In this document: positions 26,700-34,926 of the stretch, piece after piece
How the letters are laid out: the number at the start of each line of letters is the position of its first letter
How positions within the stretch are numbered: the first letter of the stretch is position 1
Assembly (NCBI GenBank): GCA_934168275.1
Contig: CAKPNA010000006.1
Span: forward strand, 1 to 64,000
Reading direction: 5' to 3'
DNA: 64,000 nucleotides
Origin: an uncultured Bacilli bacterium
Lineage (GTDB): Bacteria > Bacillota_I > Bacilli_A > RF39 > UBA660
The notes under the pieces: model-generated
Database searches by the model: none
Told to the model about the DNA's origin: nothing
Seen by the model: only the letters and a program-made list of their open reading frames with translations
Made by a program: the position numbers and the translations under genes

Positions 26700-26781
26700 C
26701 ATATCCAACAAATAATGACAAAAAAATTAACCAAAAGTAAATAAATATGGTATAATACTATTTAGTTTGGGGAGTGATAAA

Positions 26782-27807
26782 ATGAGAACAGATGACTTTG
26801 ATTATTATTTACCAGAAGAATTAATCGCTCAAGTACCTATCGAGAAAAGAGATACTTCAAGATTAATGGTTCTAGATAAGAAAACCGGTGCAATAAAACA
26901 CGAAGTATTTCATAACATAATTAACTATTTAGAAAAAGGTGATATCTTAGTACTTAATGATACTAAAGTAATACCTGCTAGATTATTTGGTGTCAAAAAA
27001 GATACTGAAGCCCATATTGAAATACTACTTTTAAAAAATATTGAAAATAACGATTGGGAATGTCTAGTAAAACCTGCTAAAAGAGTAAAAGTAGGAACAG
27101 AGATATCTTTTGGTGATGGCTTATTAACCGCAGTATGTCTAGAAGAAAAAGAAGAGGGCATAAGAGTATTAAGATTAGTTTATACTGGAGTATTATATGA
27201 AATACTAGATAAACTAGGCACTATGCCATTACCGCCATATATTAAAGAGAAACTAGAAGATAAAGATCGTTATCAAACAGTATATGCTAAAAACGTTGGC
27301 TCTGCCGCTGCACCTACTGCCGGATTACACTTTACTAAAGAATTACTAAAAGAAATAGCGGACAAAGGTGTAAAAATATGCTATGTAACATTGCACGTCG
27401 GTTTAGGAACATTTCGTCCGGTCAATGTTGAAGATGTCACAAAACATAAAATGCATAGCGAGTATTACGTTATGAATAAAGAAACCGCCGACACTTTAAA
27501 CGAAGCCAAGAAAAATGGTCAAAGAATCATCAGCGTTGGCACAACATCAACAAGAGTCTTAGAAACCATAGCAAGTAAATACCCAGAATTTTGTGAATGT
27601 AGTGGGTGGACCGATATCTTTATCTATCCCGGCTATGAATTTAAGGCTATTGACGCTTTAATAACTAATTTTCACTTACCAAAGTCAACTTTAATTATGC
27701 TAGTATCAGCCCTAAGTACGAAAGAAATTATCCTTAATGCTTACCAAGAAGCTGTTAAAGAAAAGTACCATTTCTTTTCTTTCGGCGATGCTATGTTTAT
27801 CAAATAA
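26782..27807 (+). CDS. queA: tRNA queuosine synthesis protein QueA
   Basis: S-adenosylmethionine:tRNA ribosyltransferase-isomerase makes epoxyqueuosine from preQ1 in tRNA. The protein has 341 residues from ATG 26782, with GGGGAG 7-12 bases upstream; an earlier TTG at 26767 overlaps that site. Family motifs: YYLPEELIAQVPIEKRDTSR, VLNDTKVIPARLFG, AAPTAGLHFT, HVGLGTFRPV and the end FHLPKSTLIMLVSAL. An extended -10 box TGGTATAAT (26748-26756) lies just upstream. The usual partner tgt is not adjacent. Confidence 0.96.
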   Translation: MRTDDFDYYLPEELIAQVPIEKRDTSRLMVLDKKTGAIKHEVFHNIINYLEKGDILVLNDTKVIPARLFGVKKDTEAHIEILLLKNIENNDWECLVKPAKRVKVGTEISFGDGLLTAVCLEEKEEGIRVLRLVYTGVLYEILDKLGTMPLPPYIKEKLEDKDRYQTVYAKNVGSAAAPTAGLHFTKELLKEIADKGVKICYVTLHVGLGTFRPVNVEDVTKHKMHSEYYVMNKETADTLNEAKKNGQRIISVGTTSTRVLETIASKYPEFCECSGWTDIFIYPGYEFKAIDALITNFHLPKSTLIMLVSALSTKEIILNAYQEAVKEKYHFFSFGDAMFIK

Positions 27808-27841
27808 CTGTCAAATTTGTGTAAAATTGAAAAAAATATCA

Positions 27842-27890
27842 AAAAAAAGAAGTAAATTACAAAAAAACACGGAATATTATAATTGGAGGG
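27842..27890 (+). repeat. Shortened copy of the BRO upstream repeat, before dnaG
   Basis: AAAAAAAGAAGTAAAT, then CGGAATATTATAATTGGAGGG, matches the 80-bp repeats at 17861 and 18091, with a different middle. It supplies a TATTATAAT element and, at its end, the GGAGGG ribosome site of dnaG. Confidence 0.6.
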
Positions 27891-27899
27891 CCATGTAGT

Positions 27900-29627
27900 A
27901 TGCATATTACCAATGAACTTATCAATGAAATAAGAAATAAAACAAACATTGTTGATATAATCTCTAATTATGTTCATTTAGATAAAAGAGGAAAAAATTA
28001 TTTTGGTGTCTGTCCATTCCATGATGACCATTCTCCTAGTATGTCAGTATCTACAGAAAAGCAAATATATCGATGCTTCTCTTGTGGAGCTTCTGGCAAT
28101 GTTTTTAACTTTGTTGCGGACTATGAACATATTGACTTCTATGATGCTGTTAAATTACTCGGAGAAAAATTAGGCTACAACATCAGTGGTACTAAAAAAA
28201 GTCATATCAACAATAGTGAAAGCACTTATCTAGAAATATATAATATAGCCAATAAGTTTTACCAAAACAATCTAAATACCTCACTAGGTGTTAGTGCTAT
28301 GGAATTTCTTATTGACAAAAGAAAACTAGATAAAGAAACTATTAAAAAATTTGGTATTGGCTTATCTATTCCTCGTTTATCATTAACAGATTATCTTCTT
28401 CAAAAACAATATAGTCTTAATAAACTAATTGATATAGGATTATCTAATGAAACAGGACATGATTTATTTACCAATAGAGTAATGTTTCCTTTATATGACT
28501 TAAGTGGTAATGTTGTAGGCTTTAGTGGTAGAATATATAATACTAAAGATAAAAGCAAATATATAAACACTAAAGAAACAGAACTATTTAAAAAAGGTAA
28601 TCTCTTATATAATTATCATAATGCTAAAGAAAACTTAAAAAAGAGTGATTATATAATTGTTATGGAAGGATTTATGGATGTTATAAGAGCTTCTATGGCT
28701 GGGGTAAATAACTGTGTTGCCACAATGGGAACTGCCCTAACTGATAATCATATCTTACTATTAAGAAAACTAAGTGATAATATAATATTATGTTTTGATG
28801 GTGATGACGCTGGTGATATGGCTACCACATCCGCTATTGAATTATTAAAGAAACATGATATCGAACCAAAAGTTATTAGACTAGAAGAAAAAGATCCTGA
28901 TGAATATATTATCAAAAGAGGAAAAGAAGCCTTTCTTGAAAAAGTAAAGAATCCTCTAAGCGTTATTGAATATTTAATGGGTAAATATAAACAAGGTAAG
29001 AATATGTCCGATGTATCTGATATATCTAAATATATTGATATGTCGATAAAAGAATTAATTAATACTAAAGATAAAGTATTAGTTGAACTTACTCTAAAAA
29101 GATTATCCACAGAATATAATATATCTTATGATAATCTAAAAGAAAAATATGAACTATATTATCAAGAAAGAAAGACAATAAACTTAAAAATACCCCCAAA
29201 AGTTAAAAAAACTTATAATAGGTATGGACAAGCACAAAGAAATATAGTATATTATATGGCTAGAAATGAAGAAATACTTAATTATGTTCGCACCAAAGTA
29301 CCATATTTTCCTGATAACACTATTAGACTATTAGTAACAGAAATGTATTATTATTATGATAATTATGGAATATTCACTATTGCGGATTTTCTAAGTTATA
29401 TTCACGATAAAGAAGAAATAAATAATACATTTGTGGAAATAATAAATAGTGATTTACCAGAAATAAAAGTTGATGAAGAAATAAATGATTATATTAAAGT
29501 AATTAATGAATATATCGTTAAAAACAAAATAGAAAAATTAGAAGTAAAATTAAAAGAAGAAATAAATATAATGGAAAAAGCAAAAATTCTTGATGAAATT
29601 ATGAAGTTAAAGGGAGTGAAACAATGA
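27900..29627 (+). CDS. dnaG: DNA primase
   Basis: It makes RNA primers for DNA replication. The protein has 575 residues. The CHC2 zinc finger is C38, H41, C59, C62 (GVCPFHDDHSPS, RCFSCGASG). The RNA-polymerase core has EFLIDKRKLDKETIKKFGIG and GFSGRIY. The Toprim domain (about 255-340) has IIVMEGFMDVI and LCFDGDDAGD. The helicase-binding C-terminus is weakly conserved. A GGAGGG site lies 9 bases before the ATG. The stop overlaps rpoD by 4 bases (ATGA). Confidence 0.96.
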   Translation: MHITNELINEIRNKTNIVDIISNYVHLDKRGKNYFGVCPFHDDHSPSMSVSTEKQIYRCFSCGASGNVFNFVADYEHIDFYDAVKLLGEKLGYNISGTKKSHINNSESTYLEIYNIANKFYQNNLNTSLGVSAMEFLIDKRKLDKETIKKFGIGLSIPRLSLTDYLLQKQYSLNKLIDIGLSNETGHDLFTNRVMFPLYDLSGNVVGFSGRIYNTKDKSKYINTKETELFKKGNLLYNYHNAKENLKKSDYIIVMEGFMDVIRASMAGVNNCVATMGTALTDNHILLLRKLSDNIILCFDGDDAGDMATTSAIELLKKHDIEPKVIRLEEKDPDEYIIKRGKEAFLEKVKNPLSVIEYLMGKYKQGKNMSDVSDISKYIDMSIKELINTKDKVLVELTLKRLSTEYNISYDNLKEKYELYYQERKTINLKIPPKVKKTYNRYGQAQRNIVYYMARNEEILNYVRTKVPYFPDNTIRLLVTEMYYYYDNYGIFTIADFLSYIHDKEEINNTFVEIINSDLPEIKVDEEINDYIKVINEYIVKNKIEKLEVKLKEEINIMEKAKILDEIMKLKGVKQ

Positions 29628-30724
29628 TTGAAGAAATAAAGCCTTTTGAAAAAAGAAAAGAAGAACTAATTAAGATGGGATTAGAGTCAGGATTTGTTAC
29701 CTATGAACAATTAGCGACTGCTCTAAAAGGACTAGAACTAGATAATGATAGTCTAGATGAGTTATATAATTCTTTAATGGAAAACAATATTCAAGTAGTA
29801 ACAGATGAAGATTTAGCGGGTGGCACTGATGAAGAAGATGATGGTGGTAGTATTGAAGACTTACTTAAAGATAGTACTATTGCTAAAGAAATAACTATCA
29901 ATGACCCTGTTAGAATGTACTTGAAGGAAATAGGTAAAATATCTTTATTATCCTTAGATGAAGAAATGGCTTTATCAGAACGTATTGTTAATGGTGATGA
30001 AGAAGCAAAAAATATCCTAGCAGAATCAAACTTACGTCTAGTAGTTAGTATTGCTAAAAGATATGTTGGTCGTGGAATGTTATTCCTAGATTTAATTCAA
30101 GAAGGTAATATTGGTTTAATGAAAGCCGTTGAAAAATTTGATGCTACGAAAGGATACAAGTTCTCAACATATGCTACATGGTGGATAAGACAAGCTATTA
30201 CTAGAGCTATTGCTGACCAAGCTAGAACTATCAGAGTACCAGTTCACATGGTTGAAACAATTAATAGATTATCTCGTTATCAAAGACAACTTACTCTAGA
30301 ACTAAATCGTGAACCAACTGAAGAAGAATTAGCTAAGAAGATGCACTTATCTCTAGATAAAGTTAGAGAAATAGTTAAAATAGCTCAAGAACCTGTTAGC
30401 CTAGAAACACCAATCGGTGAAGAAGATGACTCCCATTTAGGAGATTTCGTTAAAGATGAAAGAAGTATGTCTCCTGAAGAATATACTATTCATGAAGTAT
30501 TAAAAGATGAAATATCTGATGTTTTACTTACATTAACTGAAAGAGAGGAACAAGTATTAAGACTAAGATTCGGTCTAGATGATGGCTCTTGTAAAACTCT
30601 TGAAGAAGTAGGCCAAATGTTTGGCGTAACTCGTGAAAGAATAAGACAAATTGAAGCTAAAGCATTAAGAAAGTTAAGACATCCATCACGTTCTAAAAAA
30701 CTAAAGGATTTCTTAAATGATTAA
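29624..30724 (+). CDS. rpoD: Primary sigma factor RpoD/SigA
   Basis: Main housekeeping sigma factor. The protein has 366 residues. Region 1.1 lies at about 10-60. Region 1.2 has DPVRMYLKEIG, region 2 LFLDLIQEGNIGLMKAVEKF and FSTYATWWIRQAITRAI. Region 4 has LEEVGQMFGVTRERIRQIEAKALRKLRHP. All conserved positions look intact, so this is the genuine housekeeping factor and the 708-residue protein at 1166 is the divergent one. Within the dnaG-rpoD-trmK operon, overlapping both neighbours. Confidence 0.97.
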   Translation: MIEEIKPFEKRKEELIKMGLESGFVTYEQLATALKGLELDNDSLDELYNSLMENNIQVVTDEDLAGGTDEEDDGGSIEDLLKDSTIAKEITINDPVRMYLKEIGKISLLSLDEEMALSERIVNGDEEAKNILAESNLRLVVSIAKRYVGRGMLFLDLIQEGNIGLMKAVEKFDATKGYKFSTYATWWIRQAITRAIADQARTIRVPVHMVETINRLSRYQRQLTLELNREPTEEELAKKMHLSLDKVREIVKIAQEPVSLETPIGEEDDSHLGDFVKDERSMSPEEYTIHEVLKDEISDVLLTLTEREEQVLRLRFGLDDGSCKTLEEVGQMFGVTRERIRQIEAKALRKLRHPSRSKKLKDFLND

Positions 30725-31373
30725 ACTATCTAAAAGACTATTATCTATTGCTAACTTAGTAAATGATAATAGTAAAGTAGTAGATATTGGATGTGATCAC
30801 GGACTAGTAAGTATTTACTTAGCCATAAATAAACAAAATATAAGTATTATTGCTAGTGATATTAACCAAAATGCCCTAGATAATGCTATTAAAAACATTA
30901 ATAAATATCATCTAGAAGATAAAATAAAAGTATGCCTATCTAATGGCCTTGATAATATTAATGATGAAATAGATACCATAATTATCTCGGGCATGGGTGG
31001 TCATACTATTATAGATATCCTAACAAATAACCAAGAAAAGCTAAATACCGTAAATAATATCATTATTCAAAGCAATAATGATATCGAATATGTTCGAAGA
31101 AAAATAGTTAAATTAGGTTATTGTATAAGCAAAGAAGAATTAATCTTAGATAAAAATATATACTATACTGTAATACTATTTACTAAAGGTAAAAAGAAAT
31201 ATACTAATAAAGAATATTATTTTGGACCAATATTATTAAAAGAAAATAGTAAAATATTTATTGAAAAAAATAATAAAGAATATACTAAACTAGTAAATAT
31301 AAAAAATAATATTCCTAAAAGAAAACTACTAATTAGATTAAAAATATTAAAAGAATTACATATGTATAAATAA
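30717..31373 (+). CDS. trmK: tRNA (adenine-22-N1)-methyltransferase TrmK
   Basis: It methylates A22 in tRNA. The protein has 218 residues. The Rossmann SAM site has VVDIGCDHGLVSIYLA (about 21-36) and IASDINQNALDNAI. DTIIISGMGGHTIIDIL is the family's catalytic-region motif. It overlaps rpoD by 8 bases, the classical sigA-trmK arrangement of Bacilli. Confidence 0.92.
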   Translation: MIKLSKRLLSIANLVNDNSKVVDIGCDHGLVSIYLAINKQNISIIASDINQNALDNAIKNINKYHLEDKIKVCLSNGLDNINDEIDTIIISGMGGHTIIDILTNNQEKLNTVNNIIIQSNNDIEYVRRKIVKLGYCISKEELILDKNIYYTVILFTKGKKKYTNKEYYFGPILLKENSKIFIEKNNKEYTKLVNIKNNIPKRKLLIRLKILKELHMYK

Positions 31374-31378
31374 GCAAA

Positions 31379-31402
31379 TGGTTTGATAACTATTTGTTTT
31401 TT
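31379..31402 (+). terminator. Terminator of the dnaG-rpoD-trmK operon
   Basis: AAATGGTT and AACTATTT pair (with one G-T pair) and run into a GTTTTTT tail, just before the second poly-G leader. Confidence 0.7.
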
Positions 31403-31417
31403 AATAGAAAATAGTAC

Positions 31418-31446
31418 TTGCATAACGATACAAATTGTTATATAAT
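31418..31446 (+). promoter_or_regulatory. Promoter of poly-G leader 2
   Basis: TTGCAT (31418-31423) and TATAAT (31441-31446) are spaced by 17 bases and embedded in the same sequence as the promoter at 13024-13052. Confidence 0.87.
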
Positions 31447-31535
31447 TAATTTAAGGTAAGAAAATAAACAAACAAAGTATTTCTTCCCTAAACAATAATA
31501 TCAAACTAATGTTTGCTAGAAAGGAGTTAATAATT

Positions 31536-31613
31536 ATGGATAATAAAGTTAATAATAAGTTAACTCCAAGTTTACTGGGGGGGGGGGGCAAAATAATACA
31601 ACTGTTTGTTTAA
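31536..31613 (+). CDS. Leader peptide crossing a 12-G run
   Basis: A 25-codon ORF, MDNKVNNKLTPSLLGGGG followed by KIIQLFV, has an AAAGGAG ribosome site 9 bases upstream. The 12 G residues (31577-31588) form the glycine codons. A gain or loss of one or two G changes the frame and stop position. The homologous frame before the first surface gene has ATA instead of ATG. Its likely job is control of the downstream terminator, not a product in its own right. Confidence 0.5.
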   Translation: MDNKVNNKLTPSLLGGGGKIIQLFV

Positions 31614-31638
31614 AAGATAATAATAACTACGATGTGAA

Positions 31639-31677
31639 GAGTTTAAGAGATTAGACTCTTTTTATCGTAGTTTTTTA
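31639..31677 (+). terminator. Leader terminator 2 (nested double hairpin)
   Basis: The inner stem GAGTTTAA/TTAGACTC with loop GAGA (31639-31658) is followed by TTTTT. The outer arms ACTACGAT and ATCGTAGT then close over it, followed by TTTTTT. It lies 27 bases or more before the surface-gene ATG. Confidence 0.85.
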
Positions 31678-31703
31678 TTTACTAAGAAAGGGATTGTACA
31701 TTT

Positions 31704-33530
31704 ATGGAAAGAAAGAGATTATTTATTTTTTTAACTATTATATCAATAATATTTCTAAGCCTTGGAGAAACCTTAGCAGCTTTTACGGCAAGTGCTACGG
31801 CTACTAATATTACTCAGATAAAGTCAGGAAATTTAACGATGACTATTGATGGTGGTGGTAATACTAATGCCTCATTCATGCCAGCAAAGTGTACTAGTGA
31901 ATATGCAATAAAAAAGAAAATTGTTGCAACATCTACTAATACATCTGGAGGTAAAGTATCATTTAGTATAGGTATGAATATTGCCACATTATCTGATAGT
32001 TTAAAAAGAGAATCAATGCGTTATACACTTACTACTAATGCTAGCAGTTGTACACAAGATATTATATCAAGTGGAAGTTTTAAAAATAAAACAGTTGGTA
32101 ATGATGTTTGGCTAATTAAAAATGATTATGATAACATAACTAAGTCAGGTAATAATTACAGTAAGACATATTACTTATATATTTGGTTAGATGAAACAGA
32201 AACACAAAATTTATCAGGTAGTATATCAGTAAATATGAAAGGAACATCAAGTAATAATCCTAATTTACCAATCGATTATGGTTATGATGATGGAAATGGA
32301 ACAAATACTCTATTTTATAAAATAAAGAGTAGTGCTAATAAGTATACTAGAATAGATTTTAGTAAACAATCTAGTGATGATGGGACAAAAGGTATATACA
32401 CCACAACTAATACAGAGAATGGTGTACCAGTATATTACTACAGAGGAGCAGTAGATAATAATCATGTCTTATTTGCAAACTTTTGTTGGCGAATAGTAAG
32501 AACAACAGAAACCGGTGGTGTTAAATTAATATATGATGGAGTACCTTCCAACGGACAGTGTAATAATACAAAAGAAGCCACTACTATTGGGAATATTCAA
32601 TTTAATACAAGTTCAAACTCACCAGCCTATGTAGGATACATGTATAATACTGTTCATGTAGCAAATGAAAAGAATATTACAACTCTAAGTGGAAATATTG
32701 TATTTGGTAATGATGCAACATATGATGTTAGTACAGGAAAATATACCTTAAAAGATATAAAAACGTTAACAAACCCAAGTAATTGGAATACAGAATATAG
32801 TAATTATACTGATAGATATCATTATACTTGTTTTAGTTCAAGTACAACATGTCAAAGTGTATATTATATTCATTTTATATATAGTGAAAATAAAAATGCT
32901 TACTATTTTACTTTAACAAATGGTAAGAAACCAAAAGATTTATTAAATGATATGTTTGAAGGAAACATTAATGTTAAAGAATCAAATGCTAAAGTTAAAA
33001 TAGACGCTTGGTATAAAACTAATATGACTAGTTATACATCAAAATTAGAAGATACTGGTTTTTGTAATGACCGAACATATTATAATTTTAATACTAGTGG
33101 CTGGAATAATAATTATAGTAATTATGATAAGTGGTTAAATTTTGGTAGTATGCAAAGATTATATAATAGAAAACTTAGTTTAGTATGTTCAAGACAGTTA
33201 GATAAGTTTTCAGTTAGTACAAATAATGGCAATGGAGCGTTGACATATCCAGTAGGTATGATTACTGCAGAAGAGATGGCATATGCTGGAGGAGTAATAT
33301 GGCAGACAAATACTTCATATTACCTATATAATGGGGTACATAGTTGGTCCATTTCTCCGTATCCTTTCGGTACATGGTATACTGACGGGTTTAGCTTGCA
33401 TTCTTCCGGGAATTTCGGAAACGGCAATATCGCTGACTTGCTTGGTGGGCGTCCTGTTTTATCCCTTAAGTCAGGAACAGTATTATCTAGCGGTTCAGGC
33501 ACTTCAAGTTCGCCATACGTTATTCAATAA
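31704..33530 (+). CDS. Secreted surface protein with TasA-like N-terminus and lectin-like C-terminus (paralogue 2)
   Basis: The protein has 608 residues and is the paralogue of the protein at 13289. Signal segment about 4-25 (LFIFLTIISIIFLSLGETLA). A TasA/camelysin-like domain follows (NITQIKSGNLTMTIDGGG), then the shared YYYRGAVDNNHVLFANFCWR and RTTETGGVKLIYDG core. The lectin-like end is WSISPYPFGTWYTDGF...GGRPVLSLKSGT. The stretch encoding this end (about 33335-33480) is markedly richer in G+C and poorer in A than the rest of the gene, with Leu CTT/TTG, Arg CGT and Gly GGG codons that are rare elsewhere. Preceded by a poly-G leader. Ligand unknown. Confidence 0.8.
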   Translation: MERKRLFIFLTIISIIFLSLGETLAAFTASATATNITQIKSGNLTMTIDGGGNTNASFMPAKCTSEYAIKKKIVATSTNTSGGKVSFSIGMNIATLSDSLKRESMRYTLTTNASSCTQDIISSGSFKNKTVGNDVWLIKNDYDNITKSGNNYSKTYYLYIWLDETETQNLSGSISVNMKGTSSNNPNLPIDYGYDDGNGTNTLFYKIKSSANKYTRIDFSKQSSDDGTKGIYTTTNTENGVPVYYYRGAVDNNHVLFANFCWRIVRTTETGGVKLIYDGVPSNGQCNNTKEATTIGNIQFNTSSNSPAYVGYMYNTVHVANEKNITTLSGNIVFGNDATYDVSTGKYTLKDIKTLTNPSNWNTEYSNYTDRYHYTCFSSSTTCQSVYYIHFIYSENKNAYYFTLTNGKKPKDLLNDMFEGNINVKESNAKVKIDAWYKTNMTSYTSKLEDTGFCNDRTYYNFNTSGWNNNYSNYDKWLNFGSMQRLYNRKLSLVCSRQLDKFSVSTNNGNGALTYPVGMITAEEMAYAGGVIWQTNTSYYLYNGVHSWSISPYPFGTWYTDGFSLHSSGNFGNGNIADLLGGRPVLSLKSGTVLSSGSGTSSSPYVIQ

Positions 33531-33539
33531 TAAAAAAGG

Positions 33540-33583
33540 CTAATCGTTAACACCCAAATAACCTTTACAACGATTAGTTTTTG
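33540..33583 (+). terminator. Terminator after surface paralogue 2
   Basis: CTAATCGTT (33540-33548) and AACGATTAG (33569-33577) form a 9-bp stem with a 20-base loop, followed by a T-run. Confidence 0.8.
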
Positions 33584-33609
33584 TTTTATAATTAATTAGG
33601 AGGATGGTT

Positions 33610-34140
33610 ATGGGAAGAGAATTAAGAAGAAAACAAGCAAAAAAAGAAGGAAAGAGTCTAAAGAAAGAAAATATTACTGAAGATTATAGTTTAACAAAAT
33701 TTGTTAAAGTATCAGTAATCGTTATTTTATCAGCAGTATTTTTATATTTAGTATCTGCTATATTTATAACTAAAGAAATAAACTTATTTGGTAAAAATAA
33801 TACTACTAACACAACTAATCAAACAGTTAGTAATGCTATCTTAGCCAAAAGTATTTTTAACCAAAGTGAAGAATCATACTATGTATACTTTTATGATTTT
33901 AATGAAAGTAATAATAATATAAATACTATAGTATCAAGTAAACTAAGTAAATCTAAAGTATATCGTGTTGATACATCATCAAGTTTTAATTCTAAATACG
34001 TAAGTGATACATCTAATAGAAGTGCTACAACATTAGATGACTTAAAGGTAGTAAAAAATACCCTAATTAAAATAGAAGGTGACGCTATTACTATGTATTT
34101 AGAAGGAGAAGAAGAAATATCAAATAACTTAAACCAATAA
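33610..34140 (+). CDS. Membrane-anchored thioredoxin-fold-like protein without CxxC
   Basis: 176 residues from ATG 33610; an ATG at 33604 abuts the AGGAGG site and is unlikely. The basic N-terminus (RELRRKQAKKEGKSLKK) is cytosolic. One membrane segment covers about 33-55 (FVKVSVIVILSAVFLYLVSAIF). The outer part has ESYYVYFYDFNES (about 87-99) and KNTLIKIEGDAITMYLEG near the end, resembling the first strand and the TLI/G strand of thioredoxin-like proteins, but the position of the active-site cysteines has none. Compare the CxxC protein at 55783. Function unknown, perhaps a non-catalytic chaperone-like relative. Confidence 0.55.
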   Translation: MGRELRRKQAKKEGKSLKKENITEDYSLTKFVKVSVIVILSAVFLYLVSAIFITKEINLFGKNNTTNTTNQTVSNAILAKSIFNQSEESYYVYFYDFNESNNNINTIVSSKLSKSKVYRVDTSSSFNSKYVSDTSNRSATTLDDLKVVKNTLIKIEGDAITMYLEGEEEISNNLNQ

Positions 34141-34150
34141 AGGAGAATAT

Positions 34151-34909
34151 ATGTTTAATTTAAAAAATAGAGTAGTAGTTATTACTGGATCTTCAAGTGG
34201 ATTAGGTAAACAAATGGCTTATGCCTTTGCTAAACAAGGTGCTAATTTAGTATTGTTAGCAAGAAGAATAGAAAAGTTAAATGAACTATCACAAGAAATT
34301 AAAGCCTTAGGAGTCGATGCCTTAGCTATTAAATGTGATGTTACTAAACCAAATGAAATAGATGAATCTGCTAAAAAAGTAAAAGAATATTATGGTAAAG
34401 TCGATATCTTAGTCAATTGTGCTGGTTCTGCTAAAAATAATGGTGTTCTAAACATGACTGATGAAGAATGGAATTTTACTATTGATACTGACTTAAATAG
34501 TGTCTTCTATGTTACAAGAGCCTATGCTAATATTATGAAAGAAAACAACTATGGTAGAATAATTAATATTGCCTCAATGTATGGTATGGTAGGAAATACG
34601 GCATTAGATACGGTTGCTTATCATTCATCTAAAGGTGGAGTTATTAATTTCACAAGAGCTGTTGCGGCCGAACTTGCTAAATATAATATTACTTGTAATG
34701 CTATCTGCCCAGGTTATTTTGAAACAGAATTAACCCGTGATACATTAAACACTAAAGAATTTATTGATTATATGAAATTAACTGTACCTTTAGGAAGATA
34801 TGGTAAAGAAGGAGAATTAAATGCGGGGGCAATATTTTTAGCTAGTGATGAAGCAAGTTATGTTACAGGAGTAATTCTACCAATCGATGGTGGATATACC
34901 GCCGTATAG
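34151..34909 (+). CDS. SDR-family oxidoreductase (FabG-like)
   Basis: NAD(P)-dependent short-chain dehydrogenase/reductase. The protein has 252 residues, the normal length. The cofactor motif is TGSSSGLGK (about 12-20); VNCAGSAKN matches the NNAG motif. The catalytic Ser lies in INIASMYGM, and Tyr and Lys in VAYHSSKGG. Classical family end motifs are NAICPGYFETEL and GVILPIDGGYTAV. It resembles 3-oxoacyl-ACP reductase and gluconate 5-dehydrogenase types; the substrate is not fixed by the sequence. Confidence 0.88.
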   Translation: MFNLKNRVVVITGSSSGLGKQMAYAFAKQGANLVLLARRIEKLNELSQEIKALGVDALAIKCDVTKPNEIDESAKKVKEYYGKVDILVNCAGSAKNNGVLNMTDEEWNFTIDTDLNSVFYVTRAYANIMKENNYGRIINIASMYGMVGNTALDTVAYHSSKGGVINFTRAVAAELAKYNITCNAICPGYFETELTRDTLNTKEFIDYMKLTVPLGRYGKEGELNAGAIFLASDEASYVTGVILPIDGGYTAV

Positions 34910-34926
34910 ATAAGGAGTTAAAAAAG

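Larger units (their letters stand above)
31453..31703 (+). promoter_or_regulatory. Poly-G leader 2 of the second surface gene
   Basis: This 250-base leader is homologous to 13060-13288. AAACAAACA (31466-31474) can pair with TGTTTGTTT (31603-31611, a perfect 9 bp), or more weakly with GTTTG at 31511. Between them lie an AAAGGAG site and an intact short ORF across a 12-G run. A terminator (31639-31663) is nested in a larger hairpin, ACTACGAT/ATCGTAGT plus six T residues (ending about 31677). Leader translation, folding and G-run length could together decide whether the surface gene is transcribed; this is inference. Confidence 0.72.

Noticed and set aside
13289..33530. A complete diversity-generating retroelement
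   Set aside because: No reverse transcriptase, accessory protein or template repeat is visible in the window; only the sequence bias of one candidate variable region is seen.
33331..33543. 70-codon ORF in another frame at the end of surface gene 2
   Set aside because: It exists because the G+C-rich patch lacks stops; the surface protein frame is clearly the real one.
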